Below, piece by piece: positions 26,976-35,813 of a stretch of 64,000 nucleotides of DNA. The stretch comes from Pseudomonadota bacterium (GTDB lineage: Bacteria; Pseudomonadota; Gammaproteobacteria; Xanthomonadales; Rhodanobacteraceae). The translations under genes were made by a program, and so were the position numbers. Every line of letters starts with the position of its first letter. The first letter of the stretch is position 1. Under the pieces are notes generated by a model, which saw nothing but the letters and a program-made list of their open reading frames with translations, had not been told where the DNA came from and did not search any database. The stretch is from the NCBI GenBank assembly GCA_021827205.1, contig JAKAWV010000003.1:142279-206278 (forward strand). Reading direction: 5' to 3'.

Positions 26976-27426
26976 GGGGAAAGCGATGCGCAGGAGCGGT
27001 GATTCGATGGAACAGGAATACCGCTGCTTGGGCGGCGGTCAGCCCCTGCTGCAAGTCGGTGACAGGCGGGTCGGCGGCCTGCGGCGCCGGGCGGGCGCGG
27101 TGCTCATGGCGCTGGCAGGCGTGCGATCACTCTCGGCGAGCTGCAGGTACTCGCGGGTTTGGAACGGGTTCGGCGCTGGAACATGGGCGTACGCCACACG
27201 ACCGGGCTGCCCCCCGGCGATCCCGAGCGCCTGAAGCAAGGCATCCAGATGGCCAAGGGACGGATCCTCGGCCCCCCCCGGCGGATCTCGGTGTGGCGAC
27301 ACCGCAGACACGGCCGACAATGAATCGAGTCACGAGCATCATGCCGATCTGACTACCCAACTGTCGGACTCGGGAGACCGGTGGCATCGCCCGCCAGTTC
27401 GTCCCGGGCGTGGTGCAGTCGGCGGA
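26976..27426. other. Gene debris between bioA and the yqhA fragment
   Basis: No convincing gene fills these 451 bases. One plus-strand frame from about 27128 to 27325 looks protein-like ([18 protein letters not shown], then [20 protein letters not shown], stop at 27320-27322) but has no start and I do not recognise it. A different-frame ORF at 26986-27234 has irregular codon use. The stretch is best read as remains of another gene at the right side of the insertion. Confidence 0.5.
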
Positions 27427-27570
27427 GAGTAGTTCGCGCAGGAACTGCACCACGTAAATGCCCTGCGCCACGATCAGGCCCAGGTACAGCGGCAACTGCA
27501 GCCAGCGCGAGGCGAAAATCAGATGCGGCAGTGGCGCGAGGCGGCGGCTGGGATTGGGTTGAGTCGTCAT
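27427..27570 (-). pseudogene. yqhA: yqhA (UPF0114) pseudogene, N-terminal fragment
   Basis: From ATG 27570 the minus strand encodes 48 residues typical of the YqhA/UPF0114 N-terminus: [20 protein letters not shown] followed by [15 protein letters not shown]. Similarity then stops and the frame runs into unrelated sequence up to 27127. The matching C-terminal half is at 20915-21190, the same strand, in the order expected if one gene was split by insertion. Confidence 0.85.
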
Positions 27571-27636
27571 GCGTGGCGTGGCGCGCGCGGGGATGTGACC
27601 CGAGTGTATACGCGCGCGTCGCGCCTGCCGCCTGCC

Positions 27637-28701
27637 TCAGGTCATGCTTGTTTGTGTTTCGACGCGATGCACGCCCGGCAGACTCAGCACGAATTCCGCG
27701 CCCAGCCATTGCGCCGGCGTCCAGTAACCGGGCGCGGGCGGCTGCTGCAGCATGCGCTGCACGATGGCCAGCGCGGCGGCGACGGTCAGCGCGTAGCCGT
27801 TGGGTGCATCCAGCTCGATGCGCGCCACACGGCCGTCGGCGCTGCGCGCCTCGCCCCAGACATGGCTGCGGCTGCGCGCGCGCGCCTCGGCATCGGGGCC
27901 GGGTACGCCGCGCTCGATGCGCGCCAGCAAATATCGCGTCACCGGCTTGAAGCCCAGCAGCGGGCGCAGCCAGCGCATGCGCTTGAGCGTGGCGATGGCG
28001 CGCGGCGGCAGCACCATGTAAGTCTCGATGTTGGCGATACCGGTGGATACCCACGCGGTGTGCAAATCACCCCACGGGATCGTTACCGCCTGCCGCGTCT
28101 GGCTGGCGCGCGTGAAGCTGCGCGTCTTCCACGCCAGCGGCACCCGCTGCAACTGGCCGCGCACGCGCGCACGGCCGCCGCTGCGTGCGCCTTCGAGACT
28201 GGTCCTGGCGGTGCCCGGACTCATGCCGCCGCCACCCTCGATGGCGAGGATCAACTCGTCGGCGCGCGGCAGCGCGTGCTTGAGCATCAGCGCCACGCAG
28301 TCGCTGGGCACGACATCGAAACCCACGCCGGGCAGCACGACGATGCCGACTTCCTGCGCGCGCTCGTGCTGCGCGTGACAGTGCGCGAAGCTGTCGATCT
28401 CGCCGCTGATGTCCAGGTAATGCGTGCCGTCAGCCAGACAGGCTTCGAGCAGCGGCGCGGCTGTTGCCGAAAATGGCCCGGCACAGTTCAGCAGCAGGCC
28501 TACACCCTCCAGACTGGTTGCGATCGAACGCTGTCCAAGCAGCGGAAAGATGCGTTTTTCCAGGCCCAGACGCTGCGCCAGTGGCCCCACCGTTTCGCGG
28601 TTGCGCCCGGCCAGCAGCGGGCGCAAGCCGGCCGCGGCGGCGGCTTCGGCAATCAGTCTGCCGGTGTAGCCGTTGGCGCCGTAAATCATCCAGGGTTTCA
28701 T
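27637..28701 (-). CDS. Saccharopine dehydrogenase-like / trans-acting enoyl reductase family protein
   Basis: A 354-residue NAD(P)-dependent protein with the N-terminal Rossmann motif YGANGYTGRLIAEAA (residues 7-21), LLNCAGPFS and THYLDISGE, the signature of saccharopine-dehydrogenase-like short proteins. The later GVGFDVVPSD and GGGGMSPGTA are also typical. Relatives include trans-acting enoyl reductases, but most are uncharacterised; true lysine metabolism is unlikely. It lies between the yqhA fragment and the sX13-like RNA. Confidence 0.85.
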   Translation of the reverse strand: MKPWMIYGANGYTGRLIAEAAAAAGLRPLLAGRNRETVGPLAQRLGLEKRIFPLLGQRSIATSLEGVGLLLNCAGPFSATAAPLLEACLADGTHYLDISGEIDSFAHCHAQHERAQEVGIVVLPGVGFDVVPSDCVALMLKHALPRADELILAIEGGGGMSPGTARTSLEGARSGGRARVRGQLQRVPLAWKTRSFTRASQTRQAVTIPWGDLHTAWVSTGIANIETYMVLPPRAIATLKRMRWLRPLLGFKPVTRYLLARIERGVPGPDAEARARSRSHVWGEARSADGRVARIELDAPNGYALTVAAALAIVQRMLQQPPAPGYWTPAQWLGAEFVLSLPGVHRVETQTSMT

Positions 28702-28764
28702 GCGCCGCCTCCTGTGCCGACAGCGTGCGCGATGCTAGCAGGCGCGGCGCAGACTGGTGCGCGG

Positions 28765-28805
28765 AAAAAAACAACCCCGAGAGCCAGGGGGGAGCTCTCG
28801 GGGTT
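28765..28805 (-). terminator. Intrinsic terminator of the sX13-like RNA
   Basis: A perfect 12-bp stem AACCCCGAGAGC/GCTCTCGGGGTT (28794-28805 with 28773-28784 on the minus strand) with a C-rich 9-base loop, followed by G and seven T (28765-28771). Confidence 0.85.
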
Positions 28806-28897
28806 GGGGTGGAGTCAGCACCAGGGGAGGGATCTGACTCCGTGAGGCCCGCACCAGGGGAGGGGAAACGAACCTCGGGGACGCCGTTGCGTGCGTC
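28765..28897 (-). ncRNA. sX13: sX13-like small regulatory RNA
   Basis: About 133 nt, minus strand, just downstream of polA. The 5' stem GACGC/GCGTC (28893-28897 with 28880-28884) is followed by three C-rich loops. CCCTCCCCTGGTG occurs twice (28852-28864 and 28819-28831), the second in the loop of an 8-bp stem (28834-28841 with 28811-28818). A third loop, TCCCCCCTG, lies in a 12-bp terminator stem followed by seven T. Xanthomonas sX13 is, as I recall, a polA-linked sRNA of about 115 nt with C-rich loops that controls many mRNAs. Family assignment rests on location and these loops. Confidence 0.75.
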
Positions 28898-28903
28898 CGA
28901 AAA

Positions 28904-28933
28904 CTTAGAGGGTGCTGCCCAGCAAAAGTTCAA
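28904..28933 (-). promoter_or_regulatory. Promoter of the sX13-like RNA
   Basis: On the minus strand TTGAAC (28933-28928), an 18-base spacer and TCTAAG (28909-28904) form a plausible sigma-70 promoter. The predicted start, 7 bases on at 28897, is the G that opens the first stem of the RNA. Confidence 0.6.
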
Positions 28934-28998
28934 AACCTCGCGCTGAAAACGTTTACTGTTGATTCATCGCTATGGAAAACATGGGGTTGCTGGCTTGG

Positions 28999-29086
28999 AG
29001 TGCCGATAGCCGGGAGCTGGAAGCCGGGACGACCTTGTGCGGTGGTCGTGCAAGCTGTTCCGGTTTCCGGTTACCCGCTACCGGCC
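28999..29086. repeat. Degenerate heptad repeats in inverted pair, locus 4
   Basis: GCCGATA, GCCGGGA, GCTGGAA, GCCGGGA on the plus strand (29002-29029) face TTCCGGT, TTCCGGT, TACCCGC, TACCGGC (29059-29086), which is the same type of unit reversed. ACGACC and GGTCGT between them can form a hairpin. It directly follows the polA stop and may end the polA transcript, though there is no T run. Confidence 0.65.
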
Positions 29087-31825
29087 TCAATGCGCCTGCC
29101 CCCAGTTGGCGCCGTGACCTGCTTCGGCCAGCAGCGGCACGTCCAGTGCGGCGGCGCCCTGCATGCGCGCGACCAGGCCGGTCTTAATCTCCTCCAGTGC
29201 GCGCAGTTCGACTTCCAGCACCAGTTCGTCGTGCACTTGCATCAGCAAGTTGGCGTCCGCGCGCGGTGCCAGCCAGGCATCCACGGTGATCATGGCGCGC
29301 TTGATGATATCCGCCGCCGTGCCCTGCATGGGCGCGTTGACCGCGGCGCGCTCGGCGCCGGCGCGGCGCGCGGCGTCGCGCGACTTCAGCTCGGCCAGAT
29401 ACAGACGCCGACCGAACAGTGTTTCCACATAGCCATCGCGCTGCGCCTGCGCACGGATCGTGTCCATGTAGATACGCACGCCGGGATAGCGCTCGAAGTA
29501 GCGGTTCATGTACGCCTGCGCCTCGCCGCGGCCGATGCCGAGCTGGCGTGCCAGGCCAAACGCGCTCATGCCGTAGATCAGGCCGAAGTTGATCGCCTTG
29601 GCGGCGCGGCGCTGTTCGCTGCTGACGTTCCCGGGCGGGGTGCCGAACACCTCGGCGGCGGTGGCGCGGTGGATGTCCTCGCCGCGCCGGAACGCCGCGC
29701 GTAGGCCGGTGTCGGCGGACAGGTGCGCCATGATGCGCAACTCGATCTGCGAGTAATCGGCGGAGACGATCACCCAGCCCGGCGGCGCGATGAACGCGGT
29801 GCGGATGGCGCGACCTTCCTCGCTGCGCACCGGGATGTTCTGCAGGTTCGGATCGGACGAACTCAGGCGCCCGGTGGCCGCCACCGCCTGGTGGTAGCTG
29901 GTGTGCACGCGGCCAGTGCGCGGGTTGATCATCGCCGGCAATTTCTCGGTGTAGGTCGAACGCAGCTTGGCCAGCAGGCGGTAGTCGAGCACCAACCCCG
30001 GCAACGGGTGCGCGTCGCGGATCGCCTCCAGCGCTTCCTCGTTGGTGGACGGCTGGCCGCCCGGCGTTTTCATGTGCACCGGCAGGCCCAGCTTGTCGAA
30101 CAGGATGGCCTGCAGTTGCTTGGGCGAGTCGAGATTGAATGGCTGCCCGGCCTCGCGTTCGGTCTGTTGTTGCAACGTGTGCATGCGCGCGGCCAGCACC
30201 TGACTCTGCCGGCGCAACTGATCGGCGTCGATCAGCACGCCGCGGCGTTCCATGCGCGCCAGCACCGGCACCAGCGGCAGTTCGATGTCCTCGTACACGC
30301 GACGCAGGCCGGGCAGATTTTGCAGGCGCGGCCATAGCGCGTGGTGCAGGCGCAGGGTGATGTCGGCGTCCTCGGCGGCATAGCGCGTGGCAGTGTCGAG
30401 ATCGACCTGTGCGAACGGGATCTGTTTGGCGCCCTTGCCGGCGACGTCCTCGAACTTGATCGTGGTGTAGCCGAGATAGCGTTGCGCCAGCGAGTCCATG
30501 TCGTGGCGCGTGGCGGTGGCGTTCCACACGTAGGACTCGAGCATGCTGTCGTGCGTCACGCCGCGCAGCGCGATGCCGTGATTGACCAGCACTTCCATGT
30601 CGTACTTGGCGTTTTGCAGCAGCTTAGGTCGCGTGGCGTCCTCCAGCAGTGGCTTGAGCGCGGCCAGCACTCGCGCGCGCTCGAGCTGCGCCGGCGCGCC
30701 GGGATAGTCGTGCGCCAGCGGCACATAGGCGGCCACGCCCGGCTGCACGGCGAAGGACACGCCGACGATCTCGGCGTCGATCGCATCCAGCGAGGTGGTT
30801 TCGGTATCGAAGGCGATCAGCGCCGCGTCACGCAGTTGTTCGAGCCAGGAATCGAAATCCTGCGCGGTCGCGATCAGCGTGTACCGGCCAGGCGCGGCCA
30901 GCGCCGGATCGAGCGCGGCTTCGGTTGCGGCTGGCGCGGGCGTCGGCGCGCGCACGGCCGGGCGCGGCGCGGGTTCCTCGTCGCCGCGCTGCAACGCCGC
31001 CAGCGCGCTGTTGAATCCGTAGCGCTGATACAGCGCACGCAAGGCCTCGTCATTGCGCGCGCGCAGCGCGAGTTGTTCGGGCGCGGTGTCCAGGTCGAGC
31101 GCGGTGCGGATCGTGGCCAGATCGCGCGAGCGCGGCAGCCAGGCCCGCGCCGCGCGCAGGTTTTCGCCCAGCTTGCCGGGCACGGCGTCGGCATGCGCCA
31201 TCACCCCGTCCAGATCGCCGTACTCGGCCAGCCACTTGGTCGCGGTCTTGGGTCCGCATTTGTCCACGCCGCGGATGTTGTCGACCTTGTCGCCCATCAG
31301 CGCCAGGTAATCGACGATGCGCTCGGGCGGCACGCCAAACTTGTCCTGCACGCCGGCACGGTCCAGTTGCGTGCGATCCATGCTGTTGATCAGGGTCACG
31401 CGCGGCCCCACCAGTTGCGCGAAATCCTTGTCGCTGGTGGAGATCTCCACCTCGATGCCGGCCTGCGCGGCGCGCTGTGCCAGCGTGCCGATGACATCGT
31501 CCGCCTCCACACCGGCGACGCGCAGCGTGGGGATGCCCAGCGCCTGCACGACGGCCAGCATCGGCTCGATCTGCGCGCGCAAATCATCCGGCATCGGCGG
31601 ACGGTTGGCCTTGTACTGCGGATCGATGGCCTCGCGGAACGTCGGCCCCGGGGCATCCAGCACGAAGGCCAGGTAATCGGGCCGGGCCGCCAGCGTGGCG
31701 CGCAGCATGTTGACCACGCCGAACAGCGCGCCGGTGGGCTCGCCGGCGGCGTTGCTCAGCGGTGGCAGCGCATGGAAGGCGCGGTACAGGTACGAAGACC
31801 CGTCGATCAGCACGAGTTTGGGCAT
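29087..31825 (-). CDS. polA: DNA polymerase I
   Basis: PolA of 912 residues (928 in E. coli) fills gaps and removes primers. The 5' nuclease domain (about 1-310) begins MPKLVLIDGSSYLYRAFHAL and has the GVEADDVIGTLA and STSDKDFAQLV metal sites. The 3'-5' exonuclease domain carries FDTETTSLD. The polymerase domain has SADYSQIELR (motif A), INFGLIYGMSAFGLA (motif B) and QVHDELVLEV (motif C). The frame is open further upstream; ATG 31825 begins the conserved N-terminus. Confidence 0.98.
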   Translation of the reverse strand: MPKLVLIDGSSYLYRAFHALPPLSNAAGEPTGALFGVVNMLRATLAARPDYLAFVLDAPGPTFREAIDPQYKANRPPMPDDLRAQIEPMLAVVQALGIPTLRVAGVEADDVIGTLAQRAAQAGIEVEISTSDKDFAQLVGPRVTLINSMDRTQLDRAGVQDKFGVPPERIVDYLALMGDKVDNIRGVDKCGPKTATKWLAEYGDLDGVMAHADAVPGKLGENLRAARAWLPRSRDLATIRTALDLDTAPEQLALRARNDEALRALYQRYGFNSALAALQRGDEEPAPRPAVRAPTPAPAATEAALDPALAAPGRYTLIATAQDFDSWLEQLRDAALIAFDTETTSLDAIDAEIVGVSFAVQPGVAAYVPLAHDYPGAPAQLERARVLAALKPLLEDATRPKLLQNAKYDMEVLVNHGIALRGVTHDSMLESYVWNATATRHDMDSLAQRYLGYTTIKFEDVAGKGAKQIPFAQVDLDTATRYAAEDADITLRLHHALWPRLQNLPGLRRVYEDIELPLVPVLARMERRGVLIDADQLRRQSQVLAARMHTLQQQTEREAGQPFNLDSPKQLQAILFDKLGLPVHMKTPGGQPSTNEEALEAIRDAHPLPGLVLDYRLLAKLRSTYTEKLPAMINPRTGRVHTSYHQAVAATGRLSSSDPNLQNIPVRSEEGRAIRTAFIAPPGWVIVSADYSQIELRIMAHLSADTGLRAAFRRGEDIHRATAAEVFGTPPGNVSSEQRRAAKAINFGLIYGMSAFGLARQLGIGRGEAQAYMNRYFERYPGVRIYMDTIRAQAQRDGYVETLFGRRLYLAELKSRDAARRAGAERAAVNAPMQGTAADIIKRAMITVDAWLAPRADANLLMQVHDELVLEVELRALEEIKTGLVARMQGAAALDVPLLAEAGHGANWGQAH

Positions 31826-31945
31826 GCCGCATTGTCGCATCGTGATGCCGCGCACGCGGTTTTCCCACCGGGCCTTGCCGCACGGCGTGCCAGCCGCACC
31901 CCGCAAGGTATAGGCTGGCGCTGTCAGCCCGTTGGAGTATTCGTC

Positions 31946-32392
31946 ATGGACAGAAAATTCACGCAAGTCCTGATTCTGATCGGCGCGTTGCTGGCTGGCA
32001 GCGCTTTCGCACAAGCCGCACCGCCCGCACCACCGGCCAGCATCCCACCACCGCCGGATCTCAATCAGCCGGTGCAGCCGCAGGCGCTGCCGCCACAGCC
32101 ACCACCGCCCACGCCGGCGCAGGCCGCCAGCGCGCTGCGCGGATCATTCGCGCCGACCCTGCCGCCGCACGACGCCATGGGCCAGCCGCCGCCGACGGTG
32201 AGCGTGCGCAAGGTCAAGGGTAATGTGGTCGAGGAATATCGCGCCGGCGGCAACCTGGTGATGATCCGCATCATCCCCAAGCACGGCCCGGTGCAGACCT
32301 TCTACGCCAACCCGCAAGGCCGCTTGCAGCGCAACGAACACGAAGGTCCGGTGCAGCCGGTGTTCTACACGTTGTACCAGTGGGGGCACTGA
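31946..32392 (+). CDS. DUF2782 family exported protein
   Basis: A 148-residue protein with a signal peptide ([20 protein letters not shown], cleavage near AFAQA), a Pro-rich middle (residues 25-60) and a conserved C-terminal block [20 protein letters not shown], then [15 protein letters not shown]. The C-terminal part matches DUF2782, a family usually found beside polA in this order of bacteria. GGAG precedes the ATG by 8 bases. It is divergent from polA. Function unknown. Confidence 0.9.
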   Translation: MDRKFTQVLILIGALLAGSAFAQAAPPAPPASIPPPPDLNQPVQPQALPPQPPPPTPAQAASALRGSFAPTLPPHDAMGQPPPTVSVRKVKGNVVEEYRAGGNLVMIRIIPKHGPVQTFYANPQGRLQRNEHEGPVQPVFYTLYQWGH

Positions 32393-32405
32393 GGCCCCGC
32401 GCGCG

Positions 32406-33986
32406 TCAGTGGCGGAAATGCCGCACGCCGGTGAACACCATGGCCATGCCGTGTTCGTCGGCGGCGGCGATCACCTCGGCGTCGCGCATCGAGCCGCCGG
32501 GCTGGATCACCGCTTGCAGCCCGACCGCGGCGGCGGCGTCGATACCGTCGCGGAACGGGAAGAACGCGTCCGAGGCCAGCACCGCGCCGTGCAGGTCGAG
32601 TCCAGCTTCCTGCGCCTTGAGCGCGGCGATGCGCGCGCTGACCACGCGGCTGGTCTGTCCGGCGCCGATACCTAGCGTGCGCCCGTCCTTGGCGTAGACG
32701 ATGGCGTTGGATTTGACGTACATCGCCACGTGCCAGGCGAACAGCAGATCGCGCAACTCCTCGGCGCTGGGTACGCGCCGCGTGACCACTTTCAGATCGG
32801 TCAGCAGCAGCGTGTCGCGGTCGCTGTCCTGCACCAGATAGCCGCCGGCGACGCGTTTGAGCTCGCGCGCCGGTGTGGCCTGATCGGCCCACGCGCCGGT
32901 GGCCAGCACGCGCACGTTGGGCTTCTTCGCGAACGCGACCTGCGCCTCGGCGCTGATTTCCGGCGCCAGCACCACCTCGACGAACTGTTGCGCGAGGATG
33001 GCTTGCGCGGTGGCGCCATCGAGCGCGTGGTTGAAGGCGATGATGCCGCCGAAGGCCGAGGTGGGATCGCAGGCGTAGGCGGCGCGGTAGGCGGCGCCGA
33101 TGTCCGCGCCCAGCGCCACGCCGCAGGGGTTGCCGTGCTTGACGATGACGCAGGCCGGAGTGCGCTGGAATGCCTTGACGCATTCCAGCGCGGCGTCGGC
33201 GTCGGCGAGATTGTTGTACGACAGTTCCTTGCCGCCGATCACGCGCGCGGTGGCGGCCAGGCCTTGCGCCGCGCCCGGCTCCAGATACAGCGCGCCCGCC
33301 TGATGCGGGTTTTCGCCGTAACGCAGGCTGCGCGCGCGGCGCAGCGCCAGATGCAGTGTCGGCGCGAACGCTTCGCCGCGCGCGTTTTCGATCTGCGCGC
33401 CCAGCCAGTCGGCGATCAGACCGTCGTAGCGCGCGGTATGCGCGTAGGTCTTCGCGGCCAGACGCCGGCGCAGCTCCAGCGAGGTGCCGCCCTCGTTGCG
33501 CAGCGCCTCGATCAGGGTGGCGTAATCGGCGGGGTCGACCACCACGGCGACGTGCGCGTGGTTCTTGGCCGCCGCGCGCAGCATCGCCGGGCCGCCGATG
33601 TCGATGTTCCCGATGGCTTCGTCCAGCGTGCAATCGGGCCGGATCACGGTCTGCTCGAACGGGTACAGGTTGACGATCAGCAGATCGATCGGCGCGATGC
33701 CGTGCTCGGCCATCACCGCCTCGTCGATGCCGCGCCGGCCGAGCAGGCCGCCGTGCACCTTCGGGTGCAGCGTCTTGACGCGCCCGTCCATGATCTCGGG
33801 GAAGCCGGTCAGCTCGCGCACCTCGCGTACCGGCAGGCCGGCCTCGCGCAGGCTGCGCGCGCTGCCGCCGGTGGAGATCAGTTCCACGCCGAGCGCATCC
33901 AGCGCGCGCGCCAGATCAAGCAACCCGTGCTTGTCGGAAACGCTCAGCAATGCGCGCCGCACCGGCGCTAGCGTGGTGTCGAACAT
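32406..33986 (-). CDS. purH: Bifunctional AICAR formyltransferase / IMP cyclohydrolase
   Basis: PurH of 526 residues performs the last two steps of IMP synthesis. The N-terminal cyclohydrolase (MGS-like) domain has [14 protein letters not shown] and [13 protein letters not shown], then GGLLGRRG. The C-terminal formyltransferase domain has the Lys-His pair in [16 protein letters not shown] lies 6 bases before ATG 33986. fis lies upstream on the same strand. The usual partner purD is not downstream; a converging DUF2782 gene ends 13 bases away. Confidence 0.97.
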   Translation of the reverse strand: MFDTTLAPVRRALLSVSDKHGLLDLARALDALGVELISTGGSARSLREAGLPVREVRELTGFPEIMDGRVKTLHPKVHGGLLGRRGIDEAVMAEHGIAPIDLLIVNLYPFEQTVIRPDCTLDEAIGNIDIGGPAMLRAAAKNHAHVAVVVDPADYATLIEALRNEGGTSLELRRRLAAKTYAHTARYDGLIADWLGAQIENARGEAFAPTLHLALRRARSLRYGENPHQAGALYLEPGAAQGLAATARVIGGKELSYNNLADADAALECVKAFQRTPACVIVKHGNPCGVALGADIGAAYRAAYACDPTSAFGGIIAFNHALDGATAQAILAQQFVEVVLAPEISAEAQVAFAKKPNVRVLATGAWADQATPARELKRVAGGYLVQDSDRDTLLLTDLKVVTRRVPSAEELRDLLFAWHVAMYVKSNAIVYAKDGRTLGIGAGQTSRVVSARIAALKAQEAGLDLHGAVLASDAFFPFRDGIDAAAAVGLQAVIQPGGSMRDAEVIAAADEHGMAMVFTGVRHFRH

Positions 33987-34113
33987 GATGCACTCCAGGT
34001 GGGGGCATCGGTCGATGCCTGATCGGATCAACGCGGGGCGCCGTGATGCTTTGCGATGCGCCGCGCCCGGAATCAAGCGGCCAATTATAAGCCGCGCAAG
34101 GCGGCTGCCGCGC

Positions 34114-34401
34114 TCAATCCAGCCCGTGTTGCGAGAGCTTCTTGCGCAGCGTGGCGCGGTTGATGCCCAGCGTGGCCGCGGCGCGGCTCTGGTTGCCGCC
34201 GTGCCAAGCCAGCACCTCGCGCAGCAGCGGCGCCTCGGCGCTGTGCATCACCAGGTCGTGCAACTCGGCGTCGGCGGCATTGCCGTCGAGATCGCGCAGG
34301 TAGCGGCGTACCAGTTGCGTGACGCATTGGGCAAGCGCGTTGTCGCCGCAATCGCTCTCGGCGGCACTGGGTTTTGCGGAAGCGGCTGACATCGAATCCA
34401 A
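34114..34401 (-). CDS. fis: Fis-family nucleoid-associated DNA-binding protein
   Basis: A 95-residue Fis homologue. The C-terminal helix-turn-helix is [20 protein letters not shown] (then KKL), nearly identical to classical Fis, preceded by the dimerisation helices. The first ~20 residues are Ser/Ala-rich and variable. ATG 34401 is used; a second ATG three codons later is possible. It bends DNA at rRNA promoters and recombination sites. It lies between DUF3426 and purH, the usual arrangement in relatives. Confidence 0.93.
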   Translation of the reverse strand: MDSMSAASAKPSAAESDCGDNALAQCVTQLVRRYLRDLDGNAADAELHDLVMHSAEAPLLREVLAWHGGNQSRAAATLGINRATLRKKLSQHGLD

Positions 34402-34526
34402 TCCCCGGGGGCAGTTCGTGCGCGGCGTTTCGTTGCTGCGACACCGTCGCGCCCCGCCGGCGAGCGGGGAAGAAAAGTTTACTCGCGTCCCCGTGCGCTG
34501 TCAGGCGCGGTGGTCGTCGCGGCGAC

Positions 34527-35657
34527 TCAGCGCGGATGAATCGCGAACGCCACCGCCTGCCGACCGGGATCGCGCACCTCCAGGCTGATCGCGGCGCTGG
34601 CGCCGGCGGGCAGGCCGCGCGCCGCCAGCGCGCGGCTGCCGAGATACGCGTCGGGCGCGAACACGCGCAGCGCCACCGGCTTGCCGGAGAGGTCGGACAG
34701 GCTCACCTCAAGCGGGGGATACGGTTGCGTCCACGGCGCGCGGTTGCGCAGCGTGGCGCTGATCAGCAGCGCGCCGGGCACGTCGGGATGCGGGCGGATA
34801 TCGCGCGCGCCCAGTTGCAGCAGCGCCAGATCGCGCACCTGCGGTGGCGGTACACGCAGCAGTTGGCAGGCGCTCAGCAGCCATGGGCGCGTGAGTGCGT
34901 TGCGCGTCAGCGCAGCGCGTTCGATCCATGTCAGTTGCGCGCCGAGGCCGAGCGTCAACAGCAGCGCCAGCAATCGCCACAGCCAGCGCGTGCCGTGGCG
35001 GCGCTTGCGCGCGAACGCCGGCGCGGGGGCAGGCGCGAGCGTATCCGTGCGCCGCGCAGGCAAGGCCTGCGTGATCGCGTCGATGATGGCGGCATCGTGC
35101 GCGAATGCGACCGTGTGTTCAGCATTGGCGATGTTGGCTTCCGTCGCCGATGCGGCGCTTGCCGAGGTCGGCGCATCGGATTCCGATGCCAAAACGAATG
35201 CTCGCGTGTCGCCGACAGTGGCGTGGACATCCATCGCCGCGGCGGGCTCCGCAACAGCGTTGGCGGCGTCGCGCGGCATCTGCTCATCAAAATGCCACGA
35301 GTCATGCGCTCGCGATGCTGCGGGCGGCAACCGCGGCCAGGGCTGATCCACGGCAGCGGTGGCGGGCGCGGGCGGCGCCGGCATCCGCGCCGCCGATTCA
35401 GCCGCCGCATGCTCGGCGGCGGCCAGCGCGGCGGGCAGCTCGGGCGGCGTCATCAGCGCCTCCAGTTGCGGTGGCGACGCGGTACCGTCCTGACGCGGCA
35501 GGGTGACGTAAGGCTCGGGCGGCAGCTCGTCGCACAGCGTTGGCAGCGCATCGAACAGCGCCGCGCACTGCCCGCAGCGCGCATGGCCGTGCGCGCTGCC
35601 GAGGCGCTCGGCCTCGATCACGAATACGCTCAGGCAGTGCGGACATTGGGTGTACAT
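34527..35657 (-). CDS. Zinc-ribbon and DUF3426 domain membrane protein
   Basis: A 376-residue protein. The N-terminal MJ0042-type zinc ribbon has CPHC (C5, C8) and CGQC pairs. A long Ala/Pro-rich linker follows, then one membrane helix (WRLLALLLTLGLGAQLTWI) and the C-terminal DUF3426 domain, with SATLRNRAPWTQPYPPLEVS and DAYLGSRALAARGLPAGA. Function unknown; relatives lie with prmA and fis. Here prmA is 20 kb away. Confidence 0.88.
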   Translation of the reverse strand: MYTQCPHCLSVFVIEAERLGSAHGHARCGQCAALFDALPTLCDELPPEPYVTLPRQDGTASPPQLEALMTPPELPAALAAAEHAAAESAARMPAPPAPATAAVDQPWPRLPPAASRAHDSWHFDEQMPRDAANAVAEPAAAMDVHATVGDTRAFVLASESDAPTSASAASATEANIANAEHTVAFAHDAAIIDAITQALPARRTDTLAPAPAPAFARKRRHGTRWLWRLLALLLTLGLGAQLTWIERAALTRNALTRPWLLSACQLLRVPPPQVRDLALLQLGARDIRPHPDVPGALLISATLRNRAPWTQPYPPLEVSLSDLSGKPVALRVFAPDAYLGSRALAARGLPAGASAAISLEVRDPGRQAVAFAIHPR

Positions 35658-35813
35658 GACGCGAGTGTAGCCCGCCTGAAACAGTGCGCCGCACGGGCTG
35701 TAGCGCGTGCGCAACAAATGCACCGTCGGCGTCGGTTTGCGGCGTGGTGGTGCCGGCGCGCTGCTAGCGTCGCCAACGCAGGGGCTGCTTTTTTCATGCA
35801 AAGGGGAACACCG

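Larger units (their letters stand above)
21191..27426. mobile_element. Inserted segment (~6.2 kb) that splits yqhA
   Basis: The two halves of a single yqhA-type gene, both on the minus strand, flank this segment, so it must have entered after the gene existed. About 30-50 codons of yqhA are also missing at the junction. Contents: a winged-helix regulator, an icd-DUF6671 gene pair, a purD 5' fragment, pyrC, bioA and unrecognised debris. No integrase or transposase is seen inside, and matching terminal repeats at the right end were not found. It may be the result of more than one event. Confidence 0.7.

Noticed and set aside
26986..27234. 82-codon plus-strand frame after bioA
   Set aside because: Irregular codon use and no domain; a different frame in the same region looks more protein-like, so this is probably debris.
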